5,459 nucleotides of DNA from Methylobacterium sp. GTDB lineage: Bacteria; Pseudomonadota; Alphaproteobacteria; Rhizobiales; Beijerinckiaceae. This document shows positions 1 through 5,459 of this stretch, in pieces. Each line of letters begins with the position of its first letter. Position 1 is the first letter of the stretch. The position numbers and the translations under genes are program-made. The DNA lies in assembly GCA_021154065.1 (NCBI GenBank), contig JAJKJG010000162.1, positions 1 to 5,459 on the forward strand. Reading direction: 5' to 3'. Below the pieces are notes generated by a model. The model worked only from the letters and a program-made list of their open reading frames with translations, made no database searches and was not told the DNA's origin.

Positions 1-4
1 GAAC

Positions 5-22
5 CCGCCGCATGAGCGGCGG
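5..22. terminator. GC-rich hairpin at left edge, possible end of an upstream unit
   Basis: CCGCCGC (5-11) and GCGGCGG (16-22) are perfect complements around a 4-nt loop ATGA, giving a 7-bp GC stem. No T-run follows on either side, so it is not a canonical intrinsic terminator. A TGA at 13-15 lies in the loop and could be the stop of a gene lying to the left (last codons reading E-P-A-A), but only four codons are visible and this cannot be established. The hairpin may be a terminator, an mRNA 3' end stabiliser or chance in GC-rich DNA. Confidence 0.25.
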
Positions 23-188
23 CGCGCTATCCTCCCATAGAGAACCGCTATGAAACCATGCCGCTTACGAAGTCCTGCGGTCGCGGGCATGAATTCCATA
101 GCAAGCAGGTATTTGAGCCGAAGCCGATGTCGTGGCGCTCTGTCCGGCACGGCGCCCGCCAACTCCGGATGCGGATGTCGAACATCGT

Positions 189-194
189 AGGAGA
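189..194 (+). promoter_or_regulatory. Ribosome binding site of the small exported protein
   Basis: AGGAGA lies 6 nt before the ATG at 201. It decides the start: the same frame is open from an ATG at 132, but that codon has no purine-rich site before it, and only the ATG at 201 places a signal peptide at the N-terminus. Confidence 0.75.
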
Positions 195-200
195 AACGCC

Positions 201-452
201 ATGAAGACCTTCGCTCTCGTGACCTTTGCGACCCTGCTGTCCACCGCGGCGCTAGCGCAAGACTCATCGCTTGCTTACCGCGGCTCCGGGAATCGCGCCG
301 GCGGACCGGCTTACCTCCTCAACAGCGAGACGGCGCGCGCCGTCAGGCCGGTTCGCAACCGCGCATCCCAAGTTCCGCTCGCTTACCGGGGCTCGGGCAA
401 TCGCGCGGGTGGACCGGCCTACCTCCTGATTGGCAGGGCTGGGGCGCAATAA
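201..452 (+). CDS. Small secreted protein with duplicated 17-residue motif
   Basis: This is an 83-residue protein of no family I can name. Residues 1-19 form a Sec signal peptide: K2, a hydrophobic core FALVTFATLLSTAA, and an A-L-A site before Q20. The mature part of about 64 residues is basic (nine Arg against one Asp and one Glu), has no Cys or Lys, and is rich in Gly, Ala and Arg. It contains two identical segments LAYRGSGNRAGGPAYLL at residues 24-40 and 60-76, start to start 36 residues, joined by an Arg-rich linker (41-59). The ATG is chosen for its AGGAGA site and signal peptide. The gene stands alone: no same-strand gene is close, and the next gene starts about 700 nt away. The product is probably periplasmic or secreted. 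A structural envelope peptide, a processed peptide precursor or an antimicrobial-like basic peptide are all possible. The coding call is secure because of the synonymous-only divergence of the repeat; the function is unknown. Confidence 0.82.
   Translation: MKTFALVTFATLLSTAALAQDSSLAYRGSGNRAGGPAYLLNSETARAVRPVRNRASQVPLAYRGSGNRAGGPAYLLIGRAGAQ
270..428 (+). repeat. Two in-frame 51-bp repeats coding identical 17-residue segments
   Basis: The copies lie at 270-320 and 378-428, offset 108 nt (36 codons). They differ at 8 of 51 bases, and every difference is at a third codon position and silent, so the protein copies are identical. The DNA similarity stops sharply at the repeat ends. This pattern shows an old duplication under strong purifying selection at the protein level and not a fresh slippage event. 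Confidence 0.9.
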
Positions 453-521
453 CCCATCGGTGGGCTGAGCCGGTCATCGAAGCTGGCTGGCCTCGGGCCT
501 GGAACGCTCCACGACGACCAA

Positions 522-576
522 TGCGCCCGATCCGGCCTAGCCGCTGGGATCGGGCGCAGATGCCGCATCCCGATCC
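522..576. repeat. Triple inverted repeat forming two alternative hairpins
   Basis: TGCGCCCGATCC (522-533) is the exact reverse complement of GGATCGGGCGCA (547-558), giving a 12-bp perfect stem with a 13-nt loop. The central arm GGATCGGG (547-554) can also pair with CCCGATCC at 569-576, giving an 8-bp stem with a 14-nt loop. The two pairings use the same central arm, so they exclude each other. The element starts about 70 nt after the stop of the small exported gene. No T-run follows, so it is not a typical intrinsic terminator. It may be a transcript 3' end structure, an attenuator-like switch or a protein binding site. Confidence 0.6.
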
Positions 577-1067
577 AAGTTGGTGCGTTAGGGCGCGGAT
601 TTCACCTCGAGCAAAACGCCGGCAATTCGAACGCTTGCGGTTCAACGTGAACGGCCTCGACCGCTTTTCCGAACCTCGCAAAGCTAATTTCCACTGTACA
701 ATCGCTGGACTTGAAATCACGCTTCCGGCCCATCGGCGCCGACAGGTTTTTGAAAAGACATTTATTGCGGCCACCTCAAGGGAAACCGAAACGTTTGCTC
801 GTCGGCGTCTTGTTGACGTTTTGCGTAAGGCCGCCTTGCATCGTCTCAGTCGCGATTCACGGTCCGGTCATCCTGTGCACTTTGCCTATATTTATTTTTG
901 GCCGCAGTGTTGCCCGCACGTCTTCAAAGGCTCGCCATTAACTGTTCTCATTCTATGCCCGGGACCAAGCGAAGGAGAGCCCTTTGGCGCCCACCAACCG
1001 AGGAATTCTTCAACTTAGCAGTAGCGCGCCGTTCGGTTTGGAAGTAAACTCAAGCCCGAATGGACGA

Positions 1068-1082
1068 CCGCCCGCCGGGCGG
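1068..1082. repeat. Short GC hairpin in the leader of the sensor gene
   Basis: CCGCCC (1068-1073) and GGGCGG (1077-1082) are complementary around a GCC loop. The hairpin sits about 70 nt before the ribosome site of the large gene. It could be a leader structure, but 6-bp GC stems arise often by chance in DNA of this composition. Confidence 0.25.
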
Positions 1083-1151
1083 CCGTGAGAGACGCAACCG
1101 GCTGTCGCTGGTAACCGCGTCCCCCGAGCAGGCCAGCGCATCCAGGGGGCC

Positions 1152-1157
1152 AAGGAA
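1152..1157 (+). promoter_or_regulatory. Ribosome binding site choosing ATG 1166 over GTG 1160
   Basis: AAGGAA lies 8 nt before the ATG at 1166 but only 2 nt before the in-frame GTG at 1160. The spacing favours ATG 1166, which shortens the product by two residues. A further in-frame ATG at 1250 would give a compact signal peptide but has no purine-rich site before it. Confidence 0.6.
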
Positions 1158-1165
1158 ACGTGGCC

Positions 1166-4100
1166 ATGAGCCGGCGCGAGCAGTTGCACTCTTTTCTTCG
1201 AGCGAAAAACACTCTTCGAGCGAAAAACACGCAATCCCGCTCCTGCCTGATGCAGGTTGCTCTGATGGGCATCTGCCTCGGCGCCATGGCGGCTCCAGCC
1301 GGCGCTGCCCCGGTCTGCACGGCTCCCGTGCCCGGCGCGGCGGTCGAAAACGTGCGGGGGTTCTCGACCGTCGGCGGGGGTTGGCTCGTCGACGCCCGCA
1401 ACGGCGCCTTCCATGTCAACGACCGCGGCTCGCTGGTGAGTCGCCTCGACGGGCCTGCGCTTGGGCCAGTCGATCGGATGATCGAGATCAGTCCGGACCA
1501 GACGATCCTGATCAGGAATCGCGACGGGGCCGGGGCTGGAGGCGTCTACCTTCTCGACGCCAAGAACCAAAAGATTCAGGAGGTGGCGGGTTCGGAACCG
1601 CTCCAGGTCGCCGTGCACGGGCGGCTGGCGTCCGGCGGCTTTCTGCTCGGGGCCGACCGAGGCCTCTACCGCGTCGAGGCCGTCACGCACGATCTCCGCG
1701 ACCTGCCGAAGCCCGTCACAGGCATGGTGTCCGTTCTTCAAACGCTCGATGACGGAAGCTGGCTGGTGGGAGCCTACTACGGCCTTTTCCGGGTCGACTC
1801 GCGCGGCAGCCGCGCCGACGCGGTGCAGGGGCCCGAGACGGGCGCGGTCGCCGCCATCCGGCGCCTGCGCGACGGCGCTTGGCTTATCGGCGCCGAGCGC
1901 GGCCTGTTTCGGGTCGATGCCGGCGGCCGCGCGCAGACCGCATTGCCGGCCCGCCGCGGCAACCGCGTCCTTGAGATGCACAAGCTGGCCGACAACGGCT
2001 TCCTCGTCCGTCTGGACGGCGGGTTGGTCCTGGTCGACGCCGACGGCAAGAAGATCGACGCCCTCAGCGAAGAGCCGGCATTCTCCTGGCGCATTTTCGC
2101 CAGCAACGACAAAGGGGTCCTGCTCGGCAGCGAGAAACTGCTCTATGCGTATTTGACCGGCTCCAAGCGCCTCGAGCAGCTTTCCGGCGAGGCCGGAACC
2201 GAGGTCTACTCAAGCCACGAAGTCTCGGACGGCTGGCTCGTCTCCACGCGGCGGGGCCTCTACAAGATCGAGTTTCCGAAGCTGCGCGTATCGGCCCTCA
2301 GGGGACCAGTTCCCGGCGCCATCGCCGACATGCAAACGCTCAAGAACGGCGACTGGCTGCTGCGGGCCAAAAACGGCCTGTTTCGCGTCGACGCGGGCCT
2401 GAAGTCCGTCGACCGCATCGGGGGCGCCGCGCCCGGCGAGATCCATGCCTTTAGGGCGCTCAAGGACGGCGGCGCGCTGGTCGGCGCCGAGCGGGGCTTG
2501 TTCCATATCGATGCGGAGGCGCAGAGCGTTTCCCCGGTCGAGGGATCCGCGCTCGCCGACGTGACAAGCCTGTATCCGCTCGCAAACGGAGACTGGCTCG
2601 CCGTGGGTCAGGGCGTCGCGCGCGTCGACGCCTCGGGGCGCACCAGCGCCCCGGTCGCCGTGGCAAGCCCCGCGGCCGGACTGGCCGTCCAACCCCTCCC
2701 CCAGGGCGGCGTTCTGTTCGGCACGCCGAAAGGCGTGTCGATCGCCAGCGACACCCTGGCGGATGCCAAGATTCAGGTCGTGAACGCCGGGTCCTCAGGC
2801 GCGATGGTCTGGAGCCTGCGCCACCCCTGCGCGGCGGCGGCGGAAAGCCTTGGGCTGATGATCGAGGCGCGCCCGGCGAGCGCGCCGGGGGCGGCGCCGC
2901 GAACACTGCGCGTCGGCGGCTTCGAGCCGGACGGCGACGAAGTGCGCTTCACCACGAACCTTTCCTCGCTGCCCCCCGGCGACTGGAGTTTGCGTCTCGT
3001 GTCCAGCACGGGCGGCGGCGCGACGCCGATCGGCGCGCCGGTCGCCTTCAGCCATCGCGAGAGCGGCTGGGACTGGATCCGCCGCCATGCGGTCTGGCTG
3101 ATCGGCGGCGCAGCCGCGCTGGGACTGATGGCGCTTGCGGGCCTGCTTGTCGCGGCGCGGTGGCGGAGCGGCGCCTTGCGCATGCTACGTCATCCGGTCG
3201 CGAAGATCGCCTTCTGGCCAGCGCTGCTGTTTCGCTTCTCCTCGGCTGCGCGCCTCTGGGTGTTGGCGCCCTGGTATGCGCGGATGCGGGCGGCGACGCC
3301 GACGGATCGCCCGTTCTACGACGTGCCGGTCGCTGGACCGGAGGGAGCCGAGAGCACCGCGATGGGGCTCCTCGCCCTGGCCGGCAAGCAGCGGCGCTTG
3401 TGGTTGCGCGGGCCGCTCGGCATGGGCAAGACCGAGGTGCTGGCCGCATGGCGGCGCGCGTTCTTCGCAGACCGGCCGACCCTTGAGGACGCTGTGAAAG
3501 CCCATGGCTTTCTCCTGGCGCCGATTTCGGCGCACGCCTTCGCCGACGTCGGAGTGGACCCCCGCGCGCCTGAAACGGCGGTCGTCGAGGCGCTTCGCCG
3601 CAGCTTCGCGGAAGCGGACTTTCCCATCGATCGCGCGCTCCTGCGCATCCTGCTCCGAAAGGGGAGGCTGATGGTCGCGATCGACGACGCGACCGAGGCC
3701 GACCGCGATGGTCCGATCGCCGCGTTCGTGCGCGCCTATCCGGAAACCCGGCTCGCGGTAGCCTCCCGGTCGATGGCGCCGGACGGCTTCGACATGTGGC
3801 GTCTTCCGACCCAGGCCAGCCCGCATATGGAGCGGTGGCTGAGCCTCTGGCTCGGCGTCTATAGCGGTCCGCAGCTTGCCGCCCGCGCCGCGCGCGAGGG
3901 TCTCACGGCCGACCTCGTCTCCGCCTTCGACGCCCGTCTGCTCGCCGACCTGGTCACCGCCGACCCATCCCGGTCCTTGCCGGCCACCCGGTCCGGTCTC
4001 TACCAGGCGATGCTCGATCAGGTGACGCCCGCCGACGGCACGATTCCCCGGCTTGACCGGCTCAAGGCGATCGCCTGGACCATGACCCTCGAAGGCCGCC

Positions 4101-4549
4101 GCGCCTTGCAGCCGGCCGAGGTCGAGTCCCTCGGAGCGCCCACCGTCGAAGCGCTCACCAGCGCGCAGGCGCGCGCGCTTCGGACCGAGGGCGCGGAGGT
4201 TGTCTACGAGCACGATCTGATGCGGCTTTTCCTCGCCGCTCTCTGGCTGACGGAGACGCGAAGCGATCCGCGGGCCATCATCCGCGAGCTTGAGAAGAGC
4301 GGTGTCTGGCGGTGCAGCCCGGACGATCAGATCGAGTTGTGGCGCTTCGTGGCCCAACTCATCGCGCCGGAAAGCCTCACGGAACTCTGGCCGTTCGCTC
4401 TGGAGAGCATCGACCGGGTCTATCTGCAAGCCGCCCTTTACGCCCGCGCCCGCTCCAGCAACGTGTTCCCGCTCGGCTTGAGCATCGGAAGCGGTCCACC
4501 CGCCCGACGCCGAATCGGATCCACGGTTCTGAGCGCCGCCGGCGCCTGA
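1166..4549 (+). CDS. Membrane-spanning propeller sensor with cytoplasmic NACHT/STAND-like NTPase
   Basis: A protein of 1127 residues, to be read in five parts. (1) Residues 1-48 are a signal peptide with an unusually long N-region and a core around 29-41, with likely cleavage after A-G-A near 47. (2) Residues 70-540 hold about twelve repeats with a steady 40-residue period and consensus G-x-WLVGA-x-x-GLFRVDA, resembling the regulator propellers of hybrid two-component sensors. (3) Residues 541-630 look like a beta-sandwich, in the place of a Y_Y_Y domain. (4) Residues 642-665 form one transmembrane helix followed by basic residues (RWRSGALRMLRH), which puts the C-terminal half in the cytoplasm. 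(5) Residues 740-1030 are a P-loop NTPase: Walker A GPLGMGKT (749-756), Walker B LMVAIDDATE (835-844), a sensor-like ASRS (866-869), and YEHDLMRLFLAALWL (1014-1028), matching the helical motif late in NACHT modules. The Walker B tail DDATE only partly fits the NACHT form DGxDE. No kinase, DNA-binding or effector domain is visible. Topology and NTPase are well supported; NACHT assignment is likely; ligand and output are unknown. Confidence 0.85.
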   Translation: MSRREQLHSFLRAKNTLRAKNTQSRSCLMQVALMGICLGAMAAPAGAAPVCTAPVPGAAVENVRGFSTVGGGWLVDARNGAFHVNDRGSLVSRLDGPALGPVDRMIEISPDQTILIRNRDGAGAGGVYLLDAKNQKIQEVAGSEPLQVAVHGRLASGGFLLGADRGLYRVEAVTHDLRDLPKPVTGMVSVLQTLDDGSWLVGAYYGLFRVDSRGSRADAVQGPETGAVAAIRRLRDGAWLIGAERGLFRVDAGGRAQTALPARRGNRVLEMHKLADNGFLVRLDGGLVLVDADGKKIDALSEEPAFSWRIFASNDKGVLLGSEKLLYAYLTGSKRLEQLSGEAGTEVYSSHEVSDGWLVSTRRGLYKIEFPKLRVSALRGPVPGAIADMQTLKNGDWLLRAKNGLFRVDAGLKSVDRIGGAAPGEIHAFRALKDGGALVGAERGLFHIDAEAQSVSPVEGSALADVTSLYPLANGDWLAVGQGVARVDASGRTSAPVAVASPAAGLAVQPLPQGGVLFGTPKGVSIASDTLADAKIQVVNAGSSGAMVWSLRHPCAAAAESLGLMIEARPASAPGAAPRTLRVGGFEPDGDEVRFTTNLSSLPPGDWSLRLVSSTGGGATPIGAPVAFSHRESGWDWIRRHAVWLIGGAAALGLMALAGLLVAARWRSGALRMLRHPVAKIAFWPALLFRFSSAARLWVLAPWYARMRAATPTDRPFYDVPVAGPEGAESTAMGLLALAGKQRRLWLRGPLGMGKTEVLAAWRRAFFADRPTLEDAVKAHGFLLAPISAHAFADVGVDPRAPETAVVEALRRSFAEADFPIDRALLRILLRKGRLMVAIDDATEADRDGPIAAFVRAYPETRLAVASRSMAPDGFDMWRLPTQASPHMERWLSLWLGVYSGPQLAARAAREGLTADLVSAFDARLLADLVTADPSRSLPATRSGLYQAMLDQVTPADGTIPRLDRLKAIAWTMTLEGRRALQPAEVESLGAPTVEALTSAQARALRTEGAEVVYEHDLMRLFLAALWLTETRSDPRAIIRELEKSGVWRCSPDDQIELWRFVAQLIAPESLTELWPFALESIDRVYLQAALYARARSSNVFPLGLSIGSGPPARRRIGSTVLSAAGA
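1195..1230 (+). repeat. Perfect 18-bp tandem duplication in the signal peptide N-region
   Basis: TCTTCGAGCGAAAAACAC occurs twice back to back (1195-1212 and 1213-1230) with no mismatch. In the reading frame it doubles the six residues LRAKNT (residues 11-16 and 17-22). Eighteen bases keep the frame, so copy number changes would lengthen or shorten the positively charged N-region without breaking the gene. Its perfect identity suggests a recent slippage event. Confidence 0.9.
1373..2785 (+). repeat. About twelve 120-nt units coding the propeller repeats
   Basis: The repeat cores begin near residues 70, 111, 155, 195, 235, 275, 314, 353, 393, 433, 473 and 512 of the sensor protein, so from the third unit on the period is 39-40 residues. 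The best matching units are GAYYGLFRVD (202-211), GAERGLFRVDA (242-252), RAKNGLFRVDA (400-410) and GAERGLFHIDA (440-450). Units 2, 6, 7 and 12 are the most divergent. Each unit is the right size for one four-stranded propeller blade. Twelve units could form two six-bladed rings or another split; the sequence alone does not decide. Confidence 0.8.
3089..3160 (+). other. Transmembrane segment dividing sensor from NTPase
   Basis: Residues 642-665 of the sensor protein (AVWLIGGAAALGLMALAGLL and onwards) are uncharged and hydrophobic, flanked by WIRRH before and RWRSGALRMLRH after. With a cleaved signal peptide this gives one membrane pass, propeller outside and NTPase inside. A second, weaker hydrophobic stretch at 681-704, with Arg in it, is more likely amphipathic and lying at the membrane. 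Confidence 0.85.
3386..4255 (+). other. NACHT/STAND-like NTPase module
   Basis: This segment codes residues 741-1030 of the sensor protein. Visible landmarks are a beta strand RLWLRG leading into the P-loop with K755 and T756, a second strand with acidic pair D840-D841 and E844, a third strand RLAVASRS ending in Arg868, and a helical part with the H1016 and FLAA-type motif shared by many NACHT proteins. The pre-P-loop segment FYDVPVAGPEG is also typical of the family. An AAA-type or other P-loop ATPase is the alternative. Confidence 0.7.
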
Positions 4550-4559
4550 CGTCATCTCC

Positions 4560-4564
4560 GGAGG
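4560..4564 (+). promoter_or_regulatory. Ribosome binding site of the coiled-coil gene
   Basis: GGAGG lies 6 nt before the ATG at 4571 and 10 nt after the stop of the sensor gene, a strong site placed for translation from one shared transcript. Confidence 0.85.
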
Positions 4565-4570
4565 CCGATT

Positions 4571-5459
4571 ATGGCTATCCTCCCGAACAATTTCGATCCC
4601 GGCCTTCTGCCGCGGCCGACCTGGAAGCTGCGGGCCGCCGCCGTCCTCCTGGCCGCCTTGGGCGGCTTCGGCTCCCTCTGGCTCGCCCTCGACGGGCAGA
4701 AGGTGAAGATGCAGGAGGTGGTCTATGGGGAGCGTCAAGCTCTTCTGGCGCGCCTCGCAGACGAGTCGTCGGCTCTCCAGACCCGGATCGAGGAGCGGAG
4801 GACGCAGGCCACGGCCGCCGAAGATCGTCTCGCGCACGCTCGGCGAGGGCTTGCCGAAGTGGAGGCGGCCCGCGCCAGCGCAGCGTCGGCCCGGGACCAG
4901 CTTGAGGCGGATCGCTTATCGGCTGCTATCGCCCGAACCGCGCTGCTCAAAGCCGCCGAGACCGAACAGCGGAAGCTCGAGCAGCTCAAAGCCGAGACGA
5001 CCGCGGCTCGCGTGGAGCTTGAAAAGGCCGCCGCGGCGGCCCGCGGCCTCGATCCGCAACGCAAACAGCTAGCCGCTCTCAGGGCGGAGTTCGAAGACAT
5101 CCTGACCCAGAAGCGCGAGCGGGAAACCGAGGTCTGCCAACTGACGCCGGAGGTGCAGTCGCTCGTTCGCCAGAAAGACGTTCTCACCGCCGAAATCGAG
5201 CGTCAGACGAAGCGCGCCGACGCCTTGCGCCAGCAAGCCGATCAGGAGCAGGACCGCTTGGCGCAGCTGCGCGGGGAACTGCCCACGTTGCGCGTCGAGG
5301 CTGAGCGCTTGCGGCAGGAGACGGCGGACCTCCGGCGCGAGACCGCCGACTTGCAGACCCAAAAGTGCGAGCGGGAGACCGCGGTCGCCCAATTGACCCC
5401 GGAGGTGCAGTCGCTCGTTCGCCAGAAAGAGACTCTCTCAGGCGAGGTCGAGCGTCAGA
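4571..5459 (+). CDS. Membrane-anchored long coiled-coil protein, cut by window end
   Basis: The frame is open from ATG 4571 to the last base, giving 296 visible residues; the C-terminus lies outside. Residues 1-21 are a short N-terminal tail with R15, K19 and R21. Residues 22-40 form one hydrophobic helix (AAAVLLAALGGFGSLWLAL). From about 44 on the sequence is almost pure charged helix rich in Glu, Arg, Gln, Ala and Leu with heptad spacing, for example ETADLRRETADLQ at 250-262. Two related blocks, residues 179-212 and 263-296, share LTPEVQSLVRQK and each has one Cys (C189, C266). Positive charge before the helix suggests the coiled coil lies outside the inner membrane, though KVK after the helix weakens this. 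The gene follows the sensor gene by 21 nt, so the two are probably co-transcribed and work together. Similar low-complexity coiled coils occur in many unrelated proteins (SMC-like, TolA-like, EnvC-like), so resemblance alone gives no function. Confidence 0.88.
   Translation, partial: MAILPNNFDPGLLPRPTWKLRAAAVLLAALGGFGSLWLALDGQKVKMQEVVYGERQALLARLADESSALQTRIEERRTQATAAEDRLAHARRGLAEVEAARASAASARDQLEADRLSAAIARTALLKAAETEQRKLEQLKAETTAARVELEKAAAAARGLDPQRKQLAALRAEFEDILTQKRERETEVCQLTPEVQSLVRQKDVLTAEIERQTKRADALRQQADQEQDRLAQLRGELPTLRVEAERLRQETADLRRETADLQTQKCERETAVAQLTPEVQSLVRQKETLSGEVERQ
5105..5459 (+). repeat. Direct repeat of about 103 bp, offset 252 bp, in the coiled-coil gene
   Basis: Positions 5105-5207 and 5357-5459 match at 87 of 103 bases by my count, with 32 identical bases in a row (5147-5178 and 5399-5430). 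The offset of 252 bp equals 84 codons, that is 12 heptads, so the repeat keeps coiled-coil register. The second copy runs to the last base of the window, so its true end, and any further copies, are not visible. Confidence 0.88.

Larger units (their letters stand above)
453..1165. other. Intergenic region without a supported gene
   Basis: About 710 nt separate the small exported protein from the large sensor gene. The open frames here (for example 521-1018 and 711-941 on the plus strand) read as low-quality protein rich in Arg, Pro, His and Cys, with no ribosome site and no domain. The stretch from about 600 to 1000 has visibly more A and T than the coding parts, including 13 A/T bases in a row at 887-899, as expected for non-coding DNA. 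Contents I can point to are the paired hairpins at 522-576, a weak promoter-like TTGACG at 813-818 followed 17 nt later by TTGCAT (only 3 of 6 matches to TATAAT), and a GC hairpin at 1068-1082. No transposon, tRNA or known RNA is recognisable. The promoter of the large gene should lie in this region, but I cannot place it with confidence. Confidence 0.6.

Noticed and set aside
50..190. Frame of 46 codons with four Cys whose stop overlaps the ribosome site of the small exported gene
   Set aside because: Leader-peptide coupling was considered, but the start has only a weak AGAGAA before it and the product is Arg/Ser-rich with no signal or domain.
270..320. RGSGN resembles the RGSGR pentapeptide of cyanobacterial PatS and HetN
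   Set aside because: Only four residues agree, the fifth differs, the composition does not point to a heterocyst-forming cyanobacterium, and the conserved unit here is 17 residues long.
813..841. Promoter-like TTGACG with TTGCAT 17 nt later
   Set aside because: The second element matches the consensus at only three of six positions, and the spot is more than 300 nt from the next start codon.
711..941. Open frame of 76 codons with a hydrophobic part
   Set aside because: It needs a TTG start with no ribosome site. The hydrophobic stretch comes from the AT-rich patch and is broken by Cys, Pro and His.
521..1018. Open frame of 165 codons on the plus strand in the intergenic region
   Set aside because: Composition is unlike a protein (many Arg, Pro, His, Cys), there is no ribosome site, and its beginning is inside the inverted repeat.
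1010..1981. Open frame of 323 codons on the minus strand
   Set aside because: It lies opposite the signal peptide and the first propeller repeats and has no recognisable motif or ribosome site; another GC shadow.
4547..4554. Palindrome TGACGTCA over the stop of the sensor gene
   Set aside because: An 8-bp palindrome overlapping a stop codon is easily chance, and it sits inside an operon where an operator is not expected.
3185..4837. Open frame of 550 codons on the minus strand
   Set aside because: It lies opposite the sensor and coiled-coil genes. Its product is Gly/Arg/Glu/Pro-rich without domains, while the plus strand carries P-loop motifs, a membrane helix and heptads. It is a shadow caused by high GC at third positions.

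Overview
The window is GC-rich DNA with dense overlapping open frames on both strands. Two products carry Sec-type signal peptides and two carry membrane anchors, so the source is a Gram-negative bacterium. Composition and codon use suggest an alphaproteobacterium, but no marker gene fixes the taxon.

Layout: positions 1-200 are non-coding, with a small GC hairpin at the left edge. At 201-452 lies a small exported protein of 83 residues. Its mature part is mostly two identical 17-residue segments, kept identical at protein level although the DNA copies differ at eight synonymous sites. Positions 453-1165 hold no gene I can support. This stretch is less GC-rich than its surroundings and contains a triple inverted-repeat element that can form two mutually exclusive hairpins (522-576). 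It also holds an AT-rich patch near 887-899 and a GC hairpin at 1068-1082.

The main gene (1166-4549, 1127 residues) encodes a membrane-spanning signalling protein. In order it has a signal peptide with a long N-region containing a perfect 6-residue tandem duplication, about twelve 40-residue beta-propeller-type repeats, a beta-sandwich-like segment, one transmembrane helix, and a cytoplasmic P-loop NTPase that looks like NACHT/STAND. The outside half resembles the sensor half of hybrid two-component systems (regulator propeller plus Y_Y_Y-type domain). A STAND-like ATPase sits where the histidine kinase would be.

A second gene starts 21 nt later with a strong ribosome binding site (4571 to beyond the window end). 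It encodes a membrane-anchored, very long coiled-coil protein with an 84-residue internal repeat. The two genes almost certainly form one operon. The inference is that the first protein senses something in the periplasm and drives NTP-dependent switching in the cytoplasm, with the coiled-coil protein as partner or output. No function (defence, envelope stress, development) is proven by the sequence. The sensor-STAND plus coiled-coil pair is the best candidate in this window for an undescribed system.
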